From Ailanthus altissimus (lineage: Eukaryota; Streptophyta; Magnoliopsida; Sapindales; Simaroubaceae), in the NCBI GenBank assembly GCA_946807835.1, contig OX327700.1, positions 26,882,001-26,946,000 on the forward strand: DNA of 64,000 nucleotides. Direction: 5' to 3'. The translations under genes were made by a program, and so were the position numbers. Each line of letters begins with the position of its first letter. The first letter of the stretch is position 1. Below, one piece after another: positions 1 to 10,434 of this stretch. Under the pieces are notes generated by a model. The model was not told the DNA's origin. It saw only the letters and a program-made list of their open reading frames with translations, and did no database searches.

Positions 1-3000
1 TGTGAATTCTTCCAGACTCCCATCAGTTACTTTTGATCGATCGTGAATAATACCCAGTACACCCACAGCCTTCTTCACCATACCTGAAAGAAATTGCATA
101 ATGAAACTTGCATTACCAGTTGCGTTCATTTAATGTTTAAAATTTGAGAAGGCTTCTTTTTTCTATTGTGAATTATTAATATTAGAAAAAAAATCTAGAC
201 CTAAGACCAACTTCAACCCCACCTGCACCTCTTGAATAAGAGATAGGAAGAAAATGCAGAGACAGATCCTACTGTCTCTGTCCTTAACATTTTACTCCTT
301 ACTCCTTACTGAAGCAAGGCATAGCTAAACCTTCTCAGCATAGAAAAATTGAAATCATTGGAGACCCAAAGGATTACAGCGTTAATACCCAGTACACCCA
401 CAGCCTTCTTCACCATACCTGAAAGAAATTGCATAATGAAACTTGCATTACCAGTTGCGTTCATTTAATGTTTAAAATTTGAGAAGGCTTCTTTTTTCTA
501 TTGTGAATTATTAATATTAGAAAAAAAATCTAGACCTAAGACCAACTTCAACCCCACCTGCACCTCTTGAATAAGAGATAGGAAGAAAATGCAGAGACAG
601 ATCCTACTGTCTCTGTCCTTAACATTTTACTCCTTACTCCTTACTGAAGCAAGGCATAGCTAAACCTTCTCAGCATAGGAAAATTGAAATCATTGGAGAC
701 CCAAAGGATTACAGCGTTAATACCCAGTACACCCACAGCCTTCTTCACCATACCTGAAAGAAATTGCATAATGAAACTTGCATTACCAGTTGCGTTCATT
801 TAATGTTTAAAATTTGAGAAGGCTTCTTTTTTCTATTGTGAATTATTAATATTAGAAAAAAAATCTAGACCTAAGACCACCTTCAACCCCACCTGCACCT
901 CTTGAATAAGAGATAGGAAGAAAATGCAGAGACAGATCCTACTGTCTCTGTCCTTAACATTTTACTCCTTACTCCTTACTGAAGCAAGGCATAGCTAAAC
1001 CTTCTCAGCATAGGAAAATTGAAATCATTGGAGACCCAAAGGATTACAGCATTAAACTTTAGGACATGTCACAAACAAGAGAGAGTCCAAAGATGAAAAA
1101 ATATATATATAATATCTTAATACCTTTCATTTTAGAATAAAAAAGAAAGTACCATAGATTCGAAATGGAACCGCGCCGCCCCCCCCCGCCCCACACCCCC
1201 CCCCCCCCCCCCCCCCTCCCCCCCCAAAACAAAAAAAGGACATAAATTGGCACCTCTAGTTGTGTTTGAGGGAGCAGACCAGAATAAGATCTCAGGAAAT
1301 CATTCTACAGCATCGTTGATATCCAAGAATGGAAATGAGCTTGTATACTGTGACTCATAGCCCAAGTACATGGCTAGAGATACAAGTTAATAAAAAGGGT
1401 AAGCAAATATCAAAATGGAGAGGTAACATTCCTAAGAACCACTTAACAAGTATACTATTGGAACACTGTCCAGGTTATCAACAAAATCCAACATAGTGGT
1501 AATGAAGATCAAGATTACTTTGTGAGCAGTAGATTCTTTTGAAAAACTTTGCTTTGACGACAAAAGAATCATAGCATTAGAAAATATTTAGTTAGAGGAA
1601 AGATAAAGGCCAAACCATTTATATATCCACATCTTGGACATTTCACAGCTTTACTTGCCATGGTACTGCACTTCTTTACTATACTTTTCATCAAATCATT
1701 CTTCCGCAGAGCCTCCATCTTGGGATTCCTCATCTTCTTTAAATAATCTTTACATAATTCCTCCTCCACAAGCATGCGAGAACAAGACTGTAAAAAAGAC
1801 AGTCAGGAAGAGCCAATTTAGCCAACCAAAAGAAATAAAATAAAGATTTGTGCCTCAAAAATGCATGCAACACCTACACCTTGACTCCCCTCAAAGGCAA
1901 AGCTCAAAGGAAAAGAAAAGGTTTCAAGTAAAATCTTACTTCCAATTATCATTCACCATTGGCACATGAGTTTCATTAAAAAAATTTCTCTAGTATAATC
2001 TAACTCTGATGTTATTAAGTTCGTTGGGTTTATTCACATGTACTAAAATTTTCGATGTGGAAAAACAAGACTGTGATGTTATTTCGTAATAATTCTTGAA
2101 ATCAGATGTACTCATACTATCCGTTGTTCCTCACTCCAAGGGAATTTTTTCATCTTTCAAAATGCTCCTTAAGGAGCATAGGTCCTATGAATCCCTAACC
2201 TAATTAACATTTCTGCTTCTAATTAACTTCTACACGGCACCCAAATGTACCACACGCATTATGATTGTGTTGCTTTGTAAGCAGTCCTAATGCTGATATT
2301 TTGCTTCTATCCATTCTTATTATCTGTGTGCGTAATGCTGTGCAGAAATGAACTGCTAGGTGCAGTGTCAACCATGTGAAAGAATTAGCTTTGGACAAAC
2401 TAAAACTAGAGAAGACAGGATAGTTATAGTACAATGACAAACACTGAAATAAAATAGGATGAGCTCAACCAAATGGGTCTGAGCTCTAATAATGCCAAAT
2501 CAATACAGGGTTAAGATTTGTTATAAACACCTAGCCTTAACCCACCTCAACTCAGTCCAATTAAGAAGCATCCATCAATGGCCGGTAAGTACACCAAAAA
2601 CACCACCCCACTACATTATATTGTGGAAAATTATTACATGAGTAAGATAATGGTAAGTTAAAATATGCAGAAATGAATCATATCATTTCACTACCTTACA
2701 TATGCACCTCAAAACATCCAAGATTGTACTCATATATCCAACATTGTAAACGGGGAGGGCAAGAGTCAAGTATCCATAATGCCCAGGGCAATCACTAAAA
2801 CCTCCATGGCAGGTTGCACATGTACAACTTTTATTCGCTGGACCCTGAAACCAACAAAGGAAGAACCTCGTTACAAACATACTTTCTTTAGCTTAAAGAA
2901 GAAGAAAGAACATAACACATCTAATTAAACCATCATAACAATGTAGCCATGGCATTTGCTGTCTCTCCGAAACACAGATTTCTTAATAGTAAAGTGTTGA

Positions 3001-3712
3001 AAAAGGGGGTCAAGGTGGAGAGCAGGAAACCAATTACTTTTATTTTCTCATTTAAAGACCAGCAAAGATAGAACAATAACAAAACAGTAATGAATCCACT
3101 TAAATGCATAAGTTCTCATTCAATTAGTAAGTTTTAACATCACTTATTTTCACAATTTGAAATAAGCTATAGTTCATTGATTTCGACTCCCATTAATAAC
3201 AAAAACAAAATAATATCAAAACATAATCAACCTACATATAGTTTATATACATTCAACTAATCAAACTGAGCAACTGTCACTACATTTAAGCAATTAAACA
3301 ATATCAAAACTCCATTCAATTAGTAACACACATAATAAACAAAAATTCAAAATGAATATGGATATATATTTATATATACCATATGAGGATCCAATAAGCC
3401 GCCCTCAATAGGAACTCGATTGGAATTGTAATATTGGCCTTTGTACACTTGTATTTCGGCCGCTTTCATGATCTCCGAGTCCGACATCATCGAGAACTGA
3501 ATGCTTTTTCTGTAACGTTTCAATAGAATAATTAAAAAATAATAAAAACAACTACAAAAAAAAAAAAAACGAAATGAAACTAAAGGAAACGTTTTGATAG
3601 AATTGCTATTAAGGTTAAAGCCAACTCACATCTTTCGCGGCCCCGCATCTTCGATGTACGGCTGTTTAGTGAACAGTATATTCGGCGGCTTCTGCTGCTG
3701 TTGCTGCTGCAT
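1..3712 (-). CDS. NRPC1: DNA-directed RNA polymerase III largest subunit, 5' part (exons 1-5)
   Basis: This is the N-terminal part of the catalytic largest subunit of nuclear RNA polymerase III, which makes tRNAs, 5S rRNA and other small RNAs. Exons read on the minus strand are 3630-3712, 3380-3509, 2695-2844, 1616-1787 and 1-83, the last one cut by the window edge. They join in frame through GT-AG introns into 206 codons. The start ATG at 3712 opens with a run of six Gln and then the conserved [19 protein letters not shown] block. Exon 3 carries the CxxC...CPGHYGYL zinc site and LPVYNVGY. Exon 4 starts with [16 protein letters not shown], so CKSC at the exon 3/4 joint and CPRCGY at the exon 4 end form the second zinc site. 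Exon 5 reads [18 protein letters not shown]. No stop or frameshift is seen. The exon 4 donor (GTTTGG) is weak. Recognition is from family knowledge of RPC1; the conserved blocks make it very likely. Confidence 0.93.
48..1052. repeat. 335-bp tandem triplication across the NRPC1 intron 4/exon 5 junction
   Basis: Three nearly identical 335-bp units lie head to tail at about 48-382, 383-717 and 718-1052. Each contains the first 36 bases of exon 5, the 3' splice site and polypyrimidine tract, and about 299 bp of the 3' end of intron 4. Only the unit at 48-382 is joined to the complete exon. The other two are truncated after the codons for VLGI and run into intron sequence. I saw only a few differences, for example AGACCAACTT versus AGACCACCTT in the third unit and GCATAGAAAA versus GCATAGGAAA in the first, which suggests recent duplication. 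The shared junction motif is TTAA. Confidence 0.95.
1173..1225. repeat. Poly-C/poly-G tract in NRPC1 intron 4
   Basis: About 53 bases are almost pure C on the plus strand, interrupted by a few G, A and T, including one uninterrupted run of more than 20 C. The gene is on the minus strand, so the pre-mRNA carries the G-rich version, which could fold into a G-quadruplex. A homopolymer this long is also prone to sequencing or assembly error. Confidence 0.9.
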
Positions 3713-4079
3713 GTCTAATCAAATGTAGCTGCAAATAATCGAAAATTTGGAGATTAAAAAATAAATTTAAGTAAGTGTTTACGTTTGTGTACGAAGAGAA
3801 ATATTGGATTTTTGAATGTATGGATGCTTATTGTGCGTGTAAATGAATTAAAGGGTTTATGGGGGTAGGGCAGAGGGTTTTAGGCGGGGTGAAAGTGACA
3901 GAGACAGATCACAAACTCTTGTTTATGAGTTTTGATTTGGCGGCACGGCTTAAAAACTAAAAACAGCTATCCCAGAGAATCGAACCCGCGATCTCCGAAA
4001 AGATTACCCAAGCAAATTGTGAGGAGAAGCCACTGGATTGGTAGCTTTAAGTTGAACACTCAGGATCTATTAAAATATT
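3713..4079. other. NRPC1 5' flank, no coding sequence seen
   Basis: This stretch lies upstream of the NRPC1 start codon and should hold its promoter and 5' UTR. I could not assign a convincing TATA box. A GGTTCGATTC-like motif is present on the minus strand at about 3968-3990, but no tRNA cloverleaf forms around it. Confidence 0.5.
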
Positions 4080-4251
4080 TTAAATGAATAAAACAAGAAG
4101 TTCAGGCAAATTCCATCAAACCCCTTGTTTGATCTAGTTAGACCCCAGCTCCAAATGGGGCGTTAAAAAAATTACCGGTGGGGTAAATAGAAGTTTAGAA
4201 CCTCCTGGTCAACAAATTATAGTCGCGGCACTGACGATTTTTTTTTTTGGA

Positions 4252-4610
4252 ATATTATAATAATATTTTGAGGTACGACTTAATTTTAATAAAATTTATT
4301 ATTTTTAAAATATATAATAATGTTAGAAATTTTTTTTGTTAAAATTAATAATAATAAAAAATAATATTATTATTTTAATATTATTTAATTTAAACAATAT
4401 TTATCTCGTATTCAAACACCTTTAATTTTAAAAAAATAAAATTTTGTAAGATTGTATATGTTTCAAAAGGTAATTCAGTTATTTTAAATAATTTTGTTAA
4501 TTTTAACGAAATATTTTTTAATAATTAAATATTATTTTTTATTTTTTAAATTAATAAATTTTATTAAAATTAGATCATATCTAAAAAAATATTCTCAATA
4601 TTATCTCTTT
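4252..4610. mobile_element. MITE-like foldback element (about 360 bp)
   Basis: The two ends are inverted copies over more than 100 bp. The left end (AATATTATAATAATATTTTG, then CTTAATTTTAATAAAATTT) matches the reverse complement of the right end near 4560-4610 (AAATTTTATTAAAATTAGAT, AAAATATTCTCAATATT). The inner arms, with TTAAAATTA and CAAACACC/GGTGTTTG type pairing, also fold. It has no coding capacity. It sits exactly where the dispersed repeat is interrupted, which supports an insertion. Superfamily and target-site duplication are not resolved. Confidence 0.6.
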
Positions 4611-4861
4611 TTTAAACATAGAAAGAGTGATTCAAAATCAAGATCTTTGTTAAATTAAAAAAAATATTCTACTAACTTTTTATTATTAGATTGTTAATAT
4701 AAATACTAGTTTTAAATTTGCAGACTTAACTATAATTAACCGGTGATTATATTATTTTAGTATAAGTGATTGTCAAATTATCCAATTCATAAGTCTTATA
4801 TATGCATTTAAAAAAAGATAGTGTCTGATGTAATTCGAACTATTTATAATAGTAGTGTTCT

Positions 4862-5031
4862 TAACTTTAATTCCATACATATTTTTTTAATTAAGTAATG
4901 CGAAGTATTTATTTGATAATTAATTTTTATAAATTTAAAAATTATAAATTTATTTGATAATTAATTTTTATTATTTAAAAATTATTTGACACATTACTTA
5001 ATCGTAAAAAAAATATTAAAATTGAAGTTGA
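4862..5031. mobile_element. Second MITE-like foldback element (about 170 bp)
   Basis: The left end (AACTTTAATTCCATACATAT, then TTAATTAAGTAATGCG) pairs with the inverted right end (ACACATTACTTAATCG, AATATTAAAATTGAAGTT). The arms are about 45 bp and AT-rich. It lies inside the second gap of the dispersed repeat. It is non-coding and of unknown superfamily. Confidence 0.5.
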
Positions 5032-5335
5032 TAAGTATAACATTAATCATTGACATTTAAATAATGTGTGTCATAGTAATTGAAAATTAAATAATGCTCA
5101 GTAGGGGTTGTTGGAATGTTTACATTCATAATTTATTTTGGCGGGAATTGACTTTTTTGAGTCATCACAAGTGAGCATCCTAATTAATAGTAAAATTTCT
5201 CTCATTTATTATTGAAGTAGTAATGGACTTTATGCTTATGGGTTATAGATCAAGACCGTTTTGTACTAATTTTTTTATTAAAAAAAAAAAACGGTGTTGT
5301 TGAAATTTTAATTTGAATTAATCTTGCAAATTGTT

Positions 5336-7239
5336 TACTATAGTTATTTGTATTTAGAATATAAAAATTAAACTAAGTTATTTGTATCTTAAAATCATAT
5401 GACGATCCACGAGGTTTCAATATGCTGTTAGTTTTGTATTAAATTAAATTTCGAAAATTAAAATAAATGCCCATCGAACAATTAAAATGGCTCCAATTTT
5501 ACATCCAGAACATTATACATACAACGTTTTTAAATCTTAACTAGAATATTTCTATAAACAAACAGAAGAAACTTCACATTAAAAGACAAAACAAGTTATA
5601 ATTGTAGCAAGAAAATATAAGAAAATGCATGTGGCTCTATTTTATATTATGAACATATAAAATTTAGATAAATTATAAGAAAGTATAAAAAAAAAAAATG
5701 TGATTGTGAAATTATTTAGAAGTCTTGGCCCAAAAATAACGGATTTACGTCGCTAGTAATATGTTTTACCACCTCATCATTCTTTGATTCATGGGTGTAT
5801 TTAGAAAGAAGTAAATTAAGGATGTATATTTTTTTTTCTTTTGGTATTAGATATATTCCAAACTCTTTTGAATAACCGAAATACTCATTAATATTGAGTT
5901 AGACAATTTAATATTTTGTTGGTCAAGATTCAACGCATTGAGGGTATTTTGACCACTTGATTAAGATATAGGAATCTACATCGTAAATTAAATTTCAAAT
6001 ATATATATATATATATATATAAAACATTACCAGCCTTGATTTTATTATTCCACTTAGGACTTAAGAGAAGAAAAGGGGCATCCTATAATTGATCAATTAT
6101 CATATTTCTTCGATTTTGATTAAACTCTAACCTTCACTTTATTTCTCTTTCATTCATTCATTCAAAATTTTTTTTTTTTACTTATTTTTATGATTTTATA
6201 TTTAATTTCCTCTAACATTTTTAATACACGCGCATATATATACATATATAGAACTTAAATAAGTTTGAAGAAGATTTCAATATTATATTTTTTTATTAAA
6301 AAAAAAGAAATTATGTAATTTTTTATTTTTTAAAAAATAAATTATGTAATTTTTTATTTTTAAAAAAAGAAATTATGAATGCAAATTTTATTCTTGCTAT
6401 TTGAATATATGAGAGAACAAAATGTTATATTTGTGGAAGAGATCGAATCCCTCATTAATTTTATGCTTGCCAAAAAAAATGTATAATATATGACTAAATC
6501 AAGAATTTACAGAAAAAAAAAATTATTTATATTAGGTTTTTTAAAAAATAAGATTAAGATTATATTCCCGCGAACAACAAAGCTACCCCATTGATTTAAG
6601 CTCCGCCGTTCCACCAAAATTTCTCAGATAAATTTAGAATCTCTGATTTTTCATCGCCGCCAAAATCCTAAACAGATTTAATCTTCTTTCCAATTTATCT
6701 CGCCGACCTTCAAGAATTTTCTCAGATAATTTATGAAGGCTTCAGAACAACTCTTATCTGAATGCATACTATAACCTGAGGCCCATTCCAATTTCCCATC
6801 AAATAGCAAGCCTGCATCATTGTGCTACAAATGGATGACGCTCCAAAGTTCATTGTAACTTTAATGAATAAATAGCATGGAATCTCTTAGGAAGAAACGT
6901 AAAAACTACTGCAAGAATCAATAGCAAAAGATGAAGACATTATTAGAACTTCAACAAAAATTTAACAGCACGAATATAGAATTTAATAATTCATGGGTAT
7001 AACGAAGAAAACTTTGATCATCACATGCAAATAAGTGTATTTAATATCTAAAAAACAATTGGAATTCACCAATTACAATACCAGCTATATTTGCTTGATT
7101 TCCTTTTGTCTTCTTCTCTGCAGTGGGAGAGATAACAACTCTCAATTCATGGCATCAATTTTCAAATTTAAGTCCTTGCTTGGAACTTAGAACTGAATGA
7201 ACTTAAATAGGCAAACTGCATTAAAAACTTCTAAATAAC
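5336..7239. other. AT-rich intergenic DNA without recognised genes
   Basis: I see no gene here. There is a (TA)n run at about 5999-6020. The segment 6565-6720 is richer in GC (CCGCCGTTCC, CATCGCCGCC, TCTCGCCGACC) and looks like a detached 5' UTR, but the only nearby ATG frame (6733) stops after 12 codons. It may be a promoter or UTR fragment captured from another gene. Confidence 0.5.
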
Positions 7240-7545
7240 GTTACAAAAAAAGTTCAGGAGAATTTATATCAAGCCTCCATTTTTATCTAGTTAGACTCCA
7301 GTTTCAACTTTTTAATAGGGTGTTAAAAAGATACCAGTGGGGGCAAATAATAGCCCTGATCACCGATGATTTTTAATTTGCGAGCTTAACTACCATTAAC
7401 CGGTGATTATATTCTTTCAGTACAGGTGATTGCAAAACTATTCAACTCGCAAGTCCTATTCACATCTAAAAGAAAAAAAACAGTGTTGTTGGTCCATTAT
7501 TTAGTCCAATTAACTTGCACATAGTTTACAATTTCTCATAAATTG
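7240..7545. repeat. Dispersed repeat, copy B (uninterrupted)
   Basis: This is the contiguous counterpart of the interrupted copy at 4080-5335. Shared stretches include TTATCTAGTTAGACTCCAG, TAACCGGTGATTATATTC and AACAGTGTTGTTGG. It shows that the foldback elements in copy A arrived after the repeat had spread. No coding sequence is seen. The DNA from 7546 to 7970 is AT-rich and featureless. Confidence 0.65.
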
Positions 7546-7973
7546 AAGAAATTTTAATCTTATTTAAATTTTATTGGTTTAATTAATATTTTATATAAAA
7601 AATATATATAATACTATCTTATTAAATTATATTTTAAATAATAATATATTAATTAATTATTAATTAATAAAATAGAACAATAAATAAATTAAGAATTCAC
7701 GTCATTTTATCATTAATAATTATTTAACACATAATTATTTAAATTATATTTTAAAATACAACTCGAAATAGGTTATATTACTCAATTTTTTTTAAAATAA
7801 AAAATTATATTTAAATTCTTGTCTCTTATTTAAAATAAATTATAAATCTAAATTAACTATAATTCAATTAAATCATATTTTATTTTAAATTCATATATTC
7901 CTAATCTAACTAGAATTAAAATTGATTCATTATAAATATTAAATATGCATACACCCTTAACTTATAATTTATT

Positions 7974-8096
7974 CGTTTAACACATTGAGATCTTCTAAGC
8001 ATTATCCATGAACATGCTTAAGCAAATAGGAAGACGTTTAACACATTGAGATCTTCTAAGCATTATCCATGAACATGCTTAAGCAAATAGGAAGAC
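7974..8096. repeat. 61-bp tandem duplication upstream of the lysine-rich protein gene
   Basis: Two essentially identical 61-bp units (starting CGTTTAACACATTGAGATC) lie side by side immediately upstream of the TATA box of the gene at 8188. The identity points to a recent duplication inside the promoter. Confidence 0.93.
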
Positions 8097-8114
8097 GCGG
8101 TGGAGTCCAGTAAA

Positions 8115-8122
8115 TATAAATA
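8115..8122 (+). promoter_or_regulatory. TATA box of the lysine-rich protein gene
   Basis: TATAAATA lies 66-73 nt upstream of the start codon at 8188. It is followed by a pyrimidine-rich stretch (CCCTTTTCTTTC) where transcription could start. Position and match are good; no transcript data are available. Confidence 0.6.
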
Positions 8123-8165
8123 CGCCCTTTTCTTTCAGTTACCCTCTTTTCCAAACAAAACGCCC

Positions 8166-8173
8166 AACCCTAA
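8166..8173 (+). promoter_or_regulatory. Telo-box-like element in the 5' leader
   Basis: AACCCTAA lies between the TATA box and the ATG. Telo-boxes (AAACCCTAA type) are known near the start sites of plant genes for ribosomal proteins and ribosome biogenesis factors. This fits the basic, probably nucleolar product of this gene. Eight bases alone can occur by chance. Confidence 0.45.
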
Positions 8174-8187
8174 TTACCAACTCTCAG

Positions 8188-9054
8188 ATGAAGACAATTC
8201 ATGGCAATGTCATATCTACAACTCCAGTCTCTCTCTCCAAAGCTGCCTCCATCCTTTCCAAATTCGTCTCTGCCGACACCGGTGCGTCGCAGGCCGTTAG
8301 TTCGTACCTTCGACGCGCCTCGTCTTCATTTACTGAGTTGAATCAACTACACAAGGAGCTCAAATCCAATCGCAAGCACAAAACAAAAACCCCCAAGTCA
8401 GAGACCATCACCGAAGATGAAAAGCCGACCCGAAGTGTTGTCTCGAATCAGCAAGTGAGTCAACCCGAATTGAGTCGAGAACTGGGTCATGGGGTTAGTA
8501 ATGGTGACAGTAATAGGAAGAAGCATAAGAAGAACAAGGAGGAGAGGGGGTGGTTCGGTAATATTGAGAGAAGTGAGGGAGAAGTTGTTGAGGTTAAAGT
8601 GAGAGTAAAAAGGGAAGAGAATGCTGAGAGTGATTTGAATGCAGAAACTGAGAAAAAGAAGCAGAAAAAGAAGAGAGGTGAAGTTGTTAATTTGGAGGGG
8701 GTTAAGGAGAGAGTGAAAGTTGAGGAAGATGGGAACGTGGGAATGGAAGATGAGAGAAAAGGGCATAAGAAAAAGAAGGGAAAAAATGAGGATGGAATTC
8801 GAAAATTAGAGGAAGACACGGGTAAAATAGGAATTGAGGAAGATGGAGATGTGGGGAAGGAAAAAGAAAGAAAGAAACACAAGAAAAAGAAGGAAAGTGA
8901 AATTGGTAATGTCAAGGAAAATGGCAGTAGAATTGTGATTGATGATGAAGGGAAAAAGAGAAAGAGAAAGATTGAAGAGGTCGAGGAGGGAAAGGAAATG
9001 AATTTGGATGAATCTCGGAGTAAGAAGAAGAAGAAAAGAAAAAGTGAAGGGTAG
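8188..9054 (+). CDS. Lysine-rich, probably nucleolar protein of unknown function
   Basis: An uninterrupted 288-codon reading frame. Residues 1-60 form a conserved-looking, non-repetitive head (SLSKAASILSKFVSADTG, then SSYLRRASSSFTELNQLHKE) that could make an amphipathic helix. The rest is low-complexity: Lys/Glu-rich blocks with recurring [37 protein letters not shown] and KKKKKRK near residues 111, 157, 191, 229, 256 and 279, separated by acidic spacers (EEDGNVG, EEDGDVG). These basic runs are strong nuclear/nucleolar targeting signals. The repeated spacers suggest internal duplication. The ATG at 8188 is chosen because the head starts there. A TATA box and telo-box lie just upstream, consistent with a housekeeping role. 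I recognise the head as typical of a plant-conserved basic protein but cannot name a function. Antisense frames over this region are shadows of the purine-rich strand. Confidence 0.8.
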   Translation: MKTIHGNVISTTPVSLSKAASILSKFVSADTGASQAVSSYLRRASSSFTELNQLHKELKSNRKHKTKTPKSETITEDEKPTRSVVSNQQVSQPELSRELGHGVSNGDSNRKKHKKNKEERGWFGNIERSEGEVVEVKVRVKREENAESDLNAETEKKKQKKKRGEVVNLEGVKERVKVEEDGNVGMEDERKGHKKKKGKNEDGIRKLEEDTGKIGIEEDGDVGKEKERKKHKKKKESEIGNVKENGSRIVIDDEGKKRKRKIEEVEEGKEMNLDESRSKKKKKRKSEG

Positions 9055-9089
9055 TAATTAAATGACTCGATGTAAGTTCATAGAGGTAG

Positions 9090-9196
9090 ATTGAAGAAAT
9101 TTTGTTTTTGGAGTAAATCTTGGTGTGCGGCGGCTGTTAAAGGGAGATCAAAGGAATTTTGTTTTTGGAGCAAATTTGGGGTGTGCAGCGGCTTAA
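9090..9196. repeat. 57-bp imperfect tandem duplication in the 3' flank
   Basis: Two diverged copies, each with AATTTTGTTTTTGGAG, GGTGTGC and GCGGCT, follow the stop codon of the lysine-rich protein gene. They probably lie in its 3' UTR. DNA from 9200 to 9710 shows no further gene. Confidence 0.75.
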
Positions 9197-9711
9197 TGGG
9201 TAATTTTCTAGGAATGTGTTGTTCTTTGCAATGCTGAAGAGGATATGGTAATTGGGTAGTTGTTATCACAAATTCACAATTAATGAATTGCAAAGTGATT
9301 TATTGATGATTAATCTTATGCCAAGTTTTATTTGGTTCTTTTTACATGTTCTTGCAATTTATACATGCAATTGTTGTTAACTTGATTGATAGAAATATCA
9401 TGCTTAACATATATTGGTGCTAAAGCTAGCATAGTGCTTTCAGTTGTTGATGAAATAATTGGAATGACAACGCTATGAAACTGCCATTGGTACTTAAAAC
9501 TTGAGTGTTTTATTTTTGTGCTTTGATTTTTTAATTCATGTGGTGGATTAAAGAAGGAAAAAGGAAAAGAAAAGACCTGGATGAAGGTGGAAATACTTGA
9601 TAAATGATTTTTCTCTTGATTGCCGTTTTCTTTTGGTTGTGGGATGCCAATGGAAGTTCTGATAGTTGTTTGTCACTCGGAAGTTTGTAACATCCTTGTG
9701 CTATTGTAAAC

Positions 9712-9760
9712 AGGAAATGGCACTTGGCTTAAACCTGTGTTTATCATTCATTAATTATGT
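9712..9760. repeat. Direct repeat, left copy, flanking the ycf1-bearing insert
   Basis: The sequence from GGAAATGGCACTTGGCTTAA to ATTCATTAAT recurs with a few mismatches at 10817-10862. The two copies bracket about 1.06 kb that includes the plastid-derived segment. This may be a duplication made when the DNA was inserted, or a small segmental duplication. Confidence 0.7.
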
Positions 9761-10292
9761 AGCTCTAATATGGATCTTGAAATAGGATTACAAATGGAGA
9801 AATTGTAGCGATTGACATTAGGAGGAAAACGGAAAAGAAAAGAAAAGAAAAGCTGCACTATATCTTCTTTCCAACACCATGATTACTTGTGGAAAGTGCA
9901 ATCTGATATACTCAAAGGGCAAATCTACTAAGCCTTGAATTTTCTTCGGAACAAATATGATAGTGAAGGTAGGAAACTTAAAACCATGCAGGATATAAAC
10001 AAATTTGAAAATCAAAACAAAATTCCTTTTTAAAAGCTGAAGCACCATGTCAATTTTTTTGCATAGCATTTTTCCAACTTATGGACAGGTATAGACAATT
10101 ATTTATCATGCAACATACATTGTATTTTGTTCCGCATCAAACTAAAATTAGTTCCTTTTCAAACTAAAATTAATTATTCTTTGAACAATAGCCTTATCAA
10201 GATCCATTCCACATCAAAATCAGATTGTCTTCCTTTCATCTTCTAATAATCAAAATCTATCCAAAAAAAAAGCATCACTATCTTTTTGAAAT

Positions 10293-10360
10293 AAGAATCT
10301 GAAATGAAAGAGGACCATTAAAAACTAAGAATCTGAAATGAAAGAGGACTATTAAAAGCT
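10293..10360. repeat. 34-bp tandem duplication
   Basis: Two copies of AAGAATCTGAAATGAAAGAG plus its AT-rich tail lie next to each other, with two or three differences. They lie just left of the plastid-derived ycf1 segment. The DNA from 9775 to 10290 is non-coding to my eye. Confidence 0.85.
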
Positions 10361-10434
10361 AAATACCTGTCCAAAAATTTAGAAACAAAAGATTAGCTTA
10401 CCTGAAGTTGCACATAAATGAGTCACTATTTCAA

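Larger units (their letters stand above)
4080..5335. repeat. Dispersed repeat, copy A, split by two inserts
   Basis: Three blocks match, in order, a contiguous sequence at about 7240-7545: 4100-4215 (CTAGTTAGACCCCAG, ACCGGTGGGG), 4711-4830 (ACTATAATTAACCGGTGATT and onward) and 5280-5335 (CGGTGTTGTTG and onward). Between the blocks lie two AT-rich inserts, each containing a foldback element. The repeat is an old transposable-element fragment of unknown family; no coding sequence is visible in it. Confidence 0.7.

Noticed and set aside
1059..1253. Gly-rich minus-strand frame in NRPC1 intron 4
   Set aside because: It is simply the translation of the poly-G tract.
3960..4045. tRNA-like T-arm motif (GGTTCGATTC) on the minus strand near the NRPC1 promoter
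   Set aside because: The other arms and an acceptor stem do not form at the required distances, so it is at most a tRNA relic.
8398..8915. Two long minus-strand frames (122 and 142 codons) over the lysine-rich gene
   Set aside because: They are the complement of a purine-rich coding strand, giving Leu/Ser/Phe-rich low-complexity peptides with no family likeness.
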